A stretch of DNA of 64,000 nt from Pseudoduganella umbonata (GTDB lineage: Bacteria > Pseudomonadota > Gammaproteobacteria > Burkholderiales > Burkholderiaceae_D), in contig NZ_JACHXS010000004.1 of assembly GCF_014192225.1 (NCBI RefSeq), positions 486,740 through 550,739 on the forward strand. Reading direction: 5' to 3'. The notes below the pieces were generated by a model, which worked only from the letters and a program-made list of their open reading frames with translations, was not told the DNA's origin and searched no databases. This document shows, piece after piece, positions 58,902 through 64,000 of this stretch. Position numbers and translations under genes: made by a program. How positions within the stretch are numbered: position 1 is the first letter of the stretch; each line of letters opens with the position of its first letter.

Positions 58902-59399
58902 TCATGCTCCTGCCGATCCTGGCCGGCGCGCCTTGCTGATCGTGTAATGCTGGCTGGTGGGTTGCAGGATGGCGTCGAAATTGACCGGTTCCTGGGCCGG
59001 GTTGACGACCAGGAGCGCGGTGATGGCGAAATTGAGGCAATTCACGGCGTCCTCGCGCAGTTCGAGCGTGGCCCGCACGTTGCGCAGGCGCGGTTCGTGA
59101 CGCGCGATGGCCTGCTCGAGGCAGGCGCAGATGTAGGCCCGGTCATCGAAACTCGACAGCGAACGGCCGGCGAAATCCTGCAGGCCGTAGGTCACCAGCG
59201 AACGGCGGCACTGCGGAAACTGCTGCAGCAGTTCGTCCGGCAGTGCTACGCGGGTGTTGAGCAACGCTTCGAGATCGCGGGCGACCGTTTCCTTCAGGTC
59301 TTCGATCGACAGCCTCGTGACCGTTGCTTGCGAGGCGCCACTGGCGGGCGCATCCATCAGGCGATCGAACAGGCCTGGCGTGTAGCCTTGCACCGGCAC
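58902..59399 (-). CDS. tssE: T6SS baseplate protein TssE (gp25-like)
   Basis: A 165-aa gp25/lysozyme-like baseplate protein that starts sheath polymerisation. The conserved parts are SIEDLKETVARDLEALLNTR, YGLQDF and LEQAIARHEPRLRNVRATLE, where the E-P-R-L pattern is the core signature. The start is GTG, and a second GTG two codons later with GAGG in front is equally possible. It lies between hcp and tssF in one operon. Confidence 0.92.
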   Translation of the reverse strand: MPVQGYTPGLFDRLMDAPASGASQATVTRLSIEDLKETVARDLEALLNTRVALPDELLQQFPQCRRSLVTYGLQDFAGRSLSSFDDRAYICACLEQAIARHEPRLRNVRATLELREDAVNCLNFAITALLVVNPAQEPVNFDAILQPTSQHYTISKARRPGSAGA

Positions 59400-59414
59400 C
59401 TCGCTGCGCGACGC

Positions 59415-59906
59415 TTACGCGACCTTGTTGATCGCCAGGTCCCAGCCGCCGGAGGTGTTACCACCGGAGCCGCCGCCGACTTTCTGCTGGGTGTACTTCC
59501 ACTTAACCTTGGAGTACTTCAGCTTCACGTCTTCGGTCAGGATGTCGCCCGGCTCGACCGACGGAGCAACGCTGGAGATCAGCACGTTTTCCAGCTCGAT
59601 CTCGAAGTACTTGACGCGTTCGCCCTGGCCATCGGCGCGCAGGAATTCGAACTTTGCTTTCGGCAGGGTCTTGCCCGACGAGCAATTCTGCAGCAGCAGC
59701 GGGGTTGCCAGGTCGGCCAGCTTCGAGATCACGATGTCGCGGTGCTCGGTACGCTCGGCGGTGTGGCCGCCGCCGGTCGATGCGGTGGCCGATTTCGGCT
59801 GCAGCACTTCCCAGTTCACGGATTTCACTTCGATCCAGTCCTTGTGGGCGGAGTCGGCGGACTCGCCTTTGATACCGTCGATCTGCAGGTATACGTCGAT
59901 TGCCAT
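59415..59906 (-). CDS. hcp: T6SS inner-tube protein Hcp (TssD)
   Basis: A 163-aa protein whose hexamers stack to form the expelled tube and can carry small effectors. Signatures are IDVYLQIDGIKGESADSAHK, the GGHTAERTEHRDIVISK strand and LKYSKVKWKYTQQK near the end, followed by a Gly/Ser-rich tail. AGGAAC lies 5 nt before the ATG. The intergenic gaps on both sides are short, so its high expression probably depends on the strong ribosome site. Confidence 0.95.
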   Translation of the reverse strand: MAIDVYLQIDGIKGESADSAHKDWIEVKSVNWEVLQPKSATASTGGGHTAERTEHRDIVISKLADLATPLLLQNCSSGKTLPKAKFEFLRADGQGERVKYFEIELENVLISSVAPSVEPGDILTEDVKLKYSKVKWKYTQQKVGGGSGGNTSGGWDLAINKVA

Positions 59907-59933
59907 GTTGTTCCTTTCAGTGGTATGTGTGAA

Positions 59934-61421
59934 TTACGGTTTGGTCGATGGAAGCTCCGCGACCAGACGGAGTGAAACGGAAAGCTCGTCGAGCTGGAAG
60001 TGCGGACGCAGGAACGACACGGCGCGGTACACGCCCGGACGGCCCGGCACTTCGGTGACCTGAACCGATGCTTCGCGCAGCGGGAACTGGGCCTTCTGTT
60101 CCTGGCTGGCGTTGTCATCCAACAGCACGTACTGGGTCAGCCAGCGGTTGAGGAAATCCTCGACGCTGGAGGCAGCGGCGAAGCTGCCGATCTTGTCGCG
60201 CATCATGGCCTTCATGTAGTGCGCGATACGCGACACGGCAAAGATGTACTGCAGTTGCGACGACAGCACCGCGTTGGCGTTGGCCGCGTCGGAAGCGTAC
60301 TTCTTGGCCTTCTGCGCCGACTGCGCACCGAAGAAGGCGGCGTAGTCGGTATGCTTGCAATGGACCAGCGAGATGAAGCCCAGGTCCGACAGTTCCTTCT
60401 CGCGGCGGTCGGTGACGGCGATCTCGGTCGGGCACTTGAGCGCCACTTCGCCTTCGTCGGTCTTGAAGGTGTGGGTCGGCAGGTTTTCCACCAGGCCGCC
60501 GCCTTCCACGCCGCGGATCGCGGCACACCAGCCATAGTTCTCGAACGCGCCGGTCAGCTTGCTGGCGAACGCATAGGCGGCATTGCACCACAGGTACTTC
60601 TGGTGATCGGTGCCGTCCACCTGCTCGACGAAGTTGAAGCCGTCGGTGATGGCGCCGTCGGCCGGGTTGTACGGCAGGCGGCCCAGGAAGCGCGGCAGCG
60701 TCAGGCCGACATAGCGGGCATCTTCCGACTCGCGGAAGGCCTTCCACTTGTAGTACTCCATCGTGTCGAACAGCTTCGACAGGTCGCGCGGGCGGCCAAG
60801 TTCGCTGTAGCTGTCCAGGCCGAACAGTTCCGGCGAAGCGGCGGTGATGAACGGCGCATGCGCGGCCGCGGCCACGTGCGACATCTGCTCGATGAAATAC
60901 ATGTCTTCCGGCTGGCGGGTGATTTCATAGTCGCCGATCAGCGCGCCGAACGGGGCGCCGCCGAAGGTGCCGAATTCTTCTTCATAGACTTTCTTGAACA
61001 TCGTGCTCTGGTCGAACTCGATCGCGCTCTGGAAGTCCTTGACCAGTTCCTTCTTGGTCGCGTTGAGCATCTTGATCTTGATGTTCTGGCCCGTGACGCT
61101 GTTCTTGACCAGGTAGTGCAAGCCGGTCCAGCTCGATTCCAGCTTCTGGAATTGCGGCGCATGCATCACAGCCGACAGCTGTGCGGAAATCAGCTCGTCC
61201 AATTCCGCCACGCGGGCATCGATGGTGGCGGCCAGGTTGTCCGACACCACCACGGTGCCTTCCATGACCTGGTTGACCAGTTCGGTAATCAGGTCCTTGG
61301 CGCGTTCATGCTCGGTGCTCGACCTGGCCACCCGGCTTTCCTCGACGATCTGGTCGAGCAGCGCGACCTCCTGGGGGGCGGCGGCAGCGCCTTCGGTATT
61401 CAGTTGTGCGGACATGATCAT
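59934..61421 (-). CDS. tssC: T6SS sheath large subunit TssC
   Basis: A 495-aa protein that forms the contractile sheath with TssB. The ClpV-recognised N-terminal helix is followed by ESSWTGLHYLVKNSVTG, PFGALIGDYEI, FGLDSYSELGRPRDLSKLFD and WCAAIRGVEGGG, all characteristic. The ATG at 61421 overlaps the tssB stop (ATGA). An ATG two codons later is also possible. It sits between tssB and hcp. Confidence 0.96.
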   Translation of the reverse strand: MIMSAQLNTEGAAAAPQEVALLDQIVEESRVARSSTEHERAKDLITELVNQVMEGTVVVSDNLAATIDARVAELDELISAQLSAVMHAPQFQKLESSWTGLHYLVKNSVTGQNIKIKMLNATKKELVKDFQSAIEFDQSTMFKKVYEEEFGTFGGAPFGALIGDYEITRQPEDMYFIEQMSHVAAAAHAPFITAASPELFGLDSYSELGRPRDLSKLFDTMEYYKWKAFRESEDARYVGLTLPRFLGRLPYNPADGAITDGFNFVEQVDGTDHQKYLWCNAAYAFASKLTGAFENYGWCAAIRGVEGGGLVENLPTHTFKTDEGEVALKCPTEIAVTDRREKELSDLGFISLVHCKHTDYAAFFGAQSAQKAKKYASDAANANAVLSSQLQYIFAVSRIAHYMKAMMRDKIGSFAAASSVEDFLNRWLTQYVLLDDNASQEQKAQFPLREASVQVTEVPGRPGVYRAVSFLRPHFQLDELSVSLRLVAELPSTKP

Positions 61422-61927
61422 TCTTTCTTCGCGTTGGCTTGCTGGCCCAGCTCGGCCAGTTTCTCGGTGCTGTTCAACACGTCGTTGAGCAGGTCTTCCA
61501 GCTTGTCGTTGCCGGCCAGCTTGTTACGCAGGTCGGCCAGCTTGGTGCGCGCCTCCAGCAGTTTGCGCAGCGGCTCGACCTGCTGCACCACCGATTCCGG
61601 GCGGAAATCGTCCAGCGAATTGAATTTCAGGTCCACGGCGAAAGTACTGTCGTCGCCGGCCAGCGTATTCTCGACCTGGTAAGTAGCGCGCGGCTGCACG
61701 CCTTTCAGTACTTCGTCGAAGTTATCGCGATCGACATTGACGAAGGTGCGTTCCTTCAGGCGTTTCTGTTCCACTTCCGAATTGCCGCCGAAATCGCCGA
61801 CCACGCCCATGACGAATGGCAGTTCCTTGCTTTCGATGGAATCGCCGATTTCAACGTCATATGTCATCTGCACCCGCGGGGCCCGGACTTTCTGCAGGCG
61901 CTTTTGCACACTTTCTGATTTAGACAT
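61418..61927 (-). CDS. tssB: T6SS sheath small subunit TssB
   Basis: A 169-aa sheath protein. The N-terminal KRLQKVRAPRVQMTYDVEIGD and the central ELPFVMGVVGDFGG are diagnostic, as is the LDDFRPESVVQQVEPLRKLLEAR segment. The acidic-basic C-terminal helix interlocks with TssC. Its stop overlaps the tssC start. It follows the TPR lipoprotein gene in the operon. Confidence 0.96.
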   Translation of the reverse strand: MSKSESVQKRLQKVRAPRVQMTYDVEIGDSIESKELPFVMGVVGDFGGNSEVEQKRLKERTFVNVDRDNFDEVLKGVQPRATYQVENTLAGDDSTFAVDLKFNSLDDFRPESVVQQVEPLRKLLEARTKLADLRNKLAGNDKLEDLLNDVLNSTEKLAELGQQANAKKE

Positions 61928-61960
61928 GAGAATTCCTTTGTTGATGAGTCGTAGTGAGGC

Positions 61961-62554
61961 TTACTTCAGCGCGTCGAAAGGATTGGCACTGGCGGTGGAA
62001 CTGCCGGCCGATTTGGTACCTTTGGTTTTCTTCGCCGTGCGGGCGGTACGCTGCGGCACGGCCGCGGGCGGCGGTGGCGGCGGTGGTACCAGCACGGTCT
62101 CGCCGAGGCTTTCGCGCAGCAGCTTGGCGAGGTCCTGCGATTCGGTCTTGATCGAGCCGGACAGGCTGTTTTGCCGGCTCAGGTCGTTCAGCGCGCGGGT
62201 CGACAGGCGCAGGCCGCTGATGGCGATGATGCTGTTGGCCAGCTGGTCGTTGGGGTCGCGCACCAGCACTTCCAGGGCGGCCTGGATGGCGTCGCCGTAC
62301 TGGCCCGCCTCGTAGCGGGTCTGGGCGATGTGCGTCCACGGGGTTTTCTCGGACGGGAAAGCGGCGGCGCTCTGCTTCCACAGCGTGACCGCCTGCTCCT
62401 TGTTGCCGCTGTCCGCGGCCTTGCTGGCGTCCGTCAGAAGATCCTGCAACGTCGGCGCAGGTGGCAAGGCTGGGGGCGTAGTGCTGCAGGCGGAAAGAAC
62501 CGCGGCCAATGCAGCGGCTGCGCCGACACGCGAAAGATGCTTACTGATGGTCAT
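61961..62554 (-). CDS. TPR lipoprotein heading the tssB operon
   Basis: A 197-aa lipoprotein (lipobox LSAC, Cys23) with two or three TPR-like helices (about 40-110, SGNKEQAVTLWKQSAAAFPS and RYEAGQYGDAIQAALEVLVRD). A proline run and a basic Lys/Thr/Ala-rich C-terminal tail follow. It is the first gene of the tssB-tssC-hcp-tssE-tssF-tssG-tssH operon. Similar TPR lipoproteins occur at this place in other betaproteobacterial T6SS loci, with no settled function I can name. It is not TssJ, which lacks TPRs. Confidence 0.78.
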   Translation of the reverse strand: MTISKHLSRVGAAAALAAVLSACSTTPPALPPAPTLQDLLTDASKAADSGNKEQAVTLWKQSAAAFPSEKTPWTHIAQTRYEAGQYGDAIQAALEVLVRDPNDQLANSIIAISGLRLSTRALNDLSRQNSLSGSIKTESQDLAKLLRESLGETVLVPPPPPPPAAVPQRTARTAKKTKGTKSAGSSTASANPFDALK

Positions 62555-62655
62555 TCAAAATCCCCGCATATGTAACAAGTTGTAATTGCATTAAATTCAA
62601 TATACCGGAATAGGCGGCACAATAACAGAAAATTAAATGAAGTAGAACTCATTTG

Positions 62656-62845
62656 AATCTCACACATTCTCACTTTCTGGTATTCGCGCACGTCCGAATA
62701 ATCACACTTCCGAATCTCACACATTCTCACTTTGCAGAGACCGGCGAGCGCCAATACTCACACTTTTAAATCTCACACATTCTCACTTTACGTTTTGCGC
62801 AAGCCCCCAATTCTCACACCATCGAATCTCACACATTCTCACTTT
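62656..62845. repeat. Four copies of a 21-bp core at 56-57-bp period in the T6SS divergent promoter region
   Basis: The core, starting AATCTCACACATTCTCAC and ending TTT, is identical at 62656-62676, 62713-62733, 62769-62789 and 62825-62845. Before copies 2, 3 and 4 lies a second, imperfect half (AATAATCACAC, AATACTCACAC, AATTCTCACAC) 5 bp upstream of the core, so the conserved block is about 37 bp. The remaining 19-20 bp differ but three share a TGCGCA- or CGCGCA-like centre. The array fills the space between the TPR lipoprotein gene (minus) and tssK (plus). Confidence 0.92.
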
Positions 62846-62959
62846 AGTTATGTGCGCACGATTCGATACCCGCGCTATTCCAGAAAGCCCGATAAAAGTG
62901 TTATTGTTTCGCTAATTTAAGATTCAGGTCAATAGGCAATCAACCGGATAGCGATTCGC

Positions 62960-64000
62960 ATGACAAGCAAAGTTTTATGGGGCGAAGGCCTCTTCCTGCG
63001 CCCACAGCACTTCCAGCAGCAGGACCAGTACCACGAGCATCGGCTGCATCACAGCCTGAGCACGGTGCACCCGTACGCATGGGGCGTGAACCACCTGCGC
63101 GTGGATACCGACGCGCTGGCCAACAACGTGCTGCGCGTGCTCGAGCTGTCGCTGCGGTTCCAGGACGGCGAACTGGTCGATGCGCCGGCCGCCGATGCGC
63201 TGCCGCCCAGCATCGACCTGTCGGCCATGCTGCAGAGCCAGCAGAACGTGACGTTCTACGCCGCGCTGCCCGCCTTCAAGCCCTTCGGCGGCAACTTCTG
63301 CCCGCCCGACCAGTTGCTGGACAGCGCCCGCTACGTGCAGGACAACCGCGACACGCCGGACCTGTACACGCAGGCCGCGCAAGCCCAGCTGGCGTACCTG
63401 AGGAAATCGGTGCGGCTGGTGTCCGAATACGAGCCGCGCGATTCGTACACCAGCTTCGCGCTGCTGCGCCTGCGCCGGCTGGCCACCGGCGGCTTCGAGC
63501 TCGATCCCGACTTCATGCCGCCGGCCCTGTCGGTGCGCAGCGCGCCCGTCCTGGCCCAGCAATTGCGCCGCCTGCTCGATGCGCTGCAGGCCAAGGTCAG
63601 CGCGCTGTACGGCCACCACCGCGAACCGAGCCGCAACGTGATCGAGTACCGCGCCGGCGACATGTCGTCGTTCTGGCTGCTGCATACGGCCAGCTCGGCG
63701 TACGCCTCGCTGACGCATTACTTCCACCATCCGGCGCTGCATCCGGAGCGCCTGTTCGAGCAGCTGCTCGGGCTGGCCGGCGCGCTGATGACGTTCTCGA
63801 AAAGCTGGACGCTGGCCGACCTGCCGGCCTACCAGCACCACGATCCGGGACCCGGCTTCGCGCGGCTGCACCTGATCATCCGCGAACTGATCGACACCGT
63901 GATCTCGTCGCGCTACTTCGCGATCGCGCTCGAAGAGACCCGGCCTTCGTACCACCTCGGCAAGCTCGATTCGGGCAAGATCGACGACAAGACCGCGTTC
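62960..64000 (+). CDS. tssK: T6SS baseplate protein TssK (partial, runs off the window)
   Basis: The first 347 codons of tssK. TssK joins the baseplate to the TssJLM membrane complex. The N-terminus MTSKVLWGEGLFLRPQHFQQ is the family hallmark, and the shoulder domain (LRLRRLATGGFELDPDFMPP) and HLIIRELIDTVISSRYFAIAL follow. About 100 C-terminal residues lie past the edge. It is divergent from the tssB operon. tssL and tssJ, absent from the window, would be expected next to it. Confidence 0.95.
   Translation, partial: MTSKVLWGEGLFLRPQHFQQQDQYHEHRLHHSLSTVHPYAWGVNHLRVDTDALANNVLRVLELSLRFQDGELVDAPAADALPPSIDLSAMLQSQQNVTFYAALPAFKPFGGNFCPPDQLLDSARYVQDNRDTPDLYTQAAQAQLAYLRKSVRLVSEYEPRDSYTSFALLRLRRLATGGFELDPDFMPPALSVRSAPVLAQQLRRLLDALQAKVSALYGHHREPSRNVIEYRAGDMSSFWLLHTASSAYASLTHYFHHPALHPERLFEQLLGLAGALMTFSKSWTLADLPAYQHHDPGPGFARLHLIIRELIDTVISSRYFAIALEETRPSYHLGKLDSGKIDDKTAF

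Noticed and set aside
61961..62554. TssJ lipoprotein at the head of the tssB operon
   Set aside because: It has TPR-like helices and a basic Pro/Lys tail rather than the transthyretin-like beta fold of TssJ. The lipobox alone is not enough.
62656..62845. CRISPR-like array (regular repeats with unique gaps)
   Set aside because: The core is only 21 bp with no usual CRISPR repeat features, the gaps resemble each other in part, a second half-repeat sits inside them, there are only four units, and no cas genes are nearby. An operator array fits better.

Overview
The window is GC-rich DNA from a betaproteobacterium, most likely Oxalobacteraceae (Massilia, Pseudoduganella or Duganella). This rests on the trxB, ftsK-lolA-rarA and serS neighbourhood, PEP-CTERM proteins with HAF repeats, several large TonB-dependent receptors, short palindromes between genes, and the style of the type VI secretion (T6SS) genes. 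The genus is an inference and was not tested by any search.

Region 1 (1-2339): two tRNA-Ser(CGA) genes lie on the minus strand in an array of 161-bp repeats that carry inverted copies of the tRNA 3' end. They sit directly downstream of serS, which encodes the cognate seryl-tRNA synthetase. Region 2 (2439-7870) is an accessory block: a small secreted peptide, a sensor protein that has lost its kinase, a YCII protein, and two paralogous HAF-repeat PEP-CTERM proteins flanking an alpha/beta hydrolase. It separates serS from rarA. Region 3 (7877-17657) is housekeeping: rarA, lolA, ftsK, trxB, an Smr-domain protein, a TRIC-like channel, a PII protein and nadE. Two intergenic spaces here hold dense palindromes.

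Region 4 (17735-34124) deals with uptake and metabolism: two TonB-dependent receptors, a FemAB-like acyltransferase, a serine hydrolase and a GNAT enzyme. A minus-strand operon encodes an arylsulfotransferase-like protein, a TonB receptor and a sulfatase, which looks like a sulfate-ester acquisition locus. An old-yellow-enzyme reductase is divergent from its MerR regulator, with a textbook 19-bp-spacer promoter between them.

Region 5 (34300-64000) is a T6SS locus that runs off the right edge. The core comprises tssK (partial), tssB, tssC, hcp, tssE, tssF, tssG, tssH, tssM and tssA, plus tagF, an OmpA protein, PAAR, a TPR lipoprotein, a membrane-bound M15 peptidase and an unusual membrane-anchored thiolase-fold protein. 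tssJ and tssL are not in the window and probably follow tssK. Left of the core, vgrG is followed by an effector that ends in an AHH nuclease domain and appears split by a frameshift, then an immunity gene. Beyond that is an AT-richer graveyard of vgrG and Tle-lipase fragments with surviving immunity genes. The divergent promoter region between the tssB operon and tssK carries four copies of a 21-bp core at a 56-57-bp period. This is the most unusual regulatory signal in the window.
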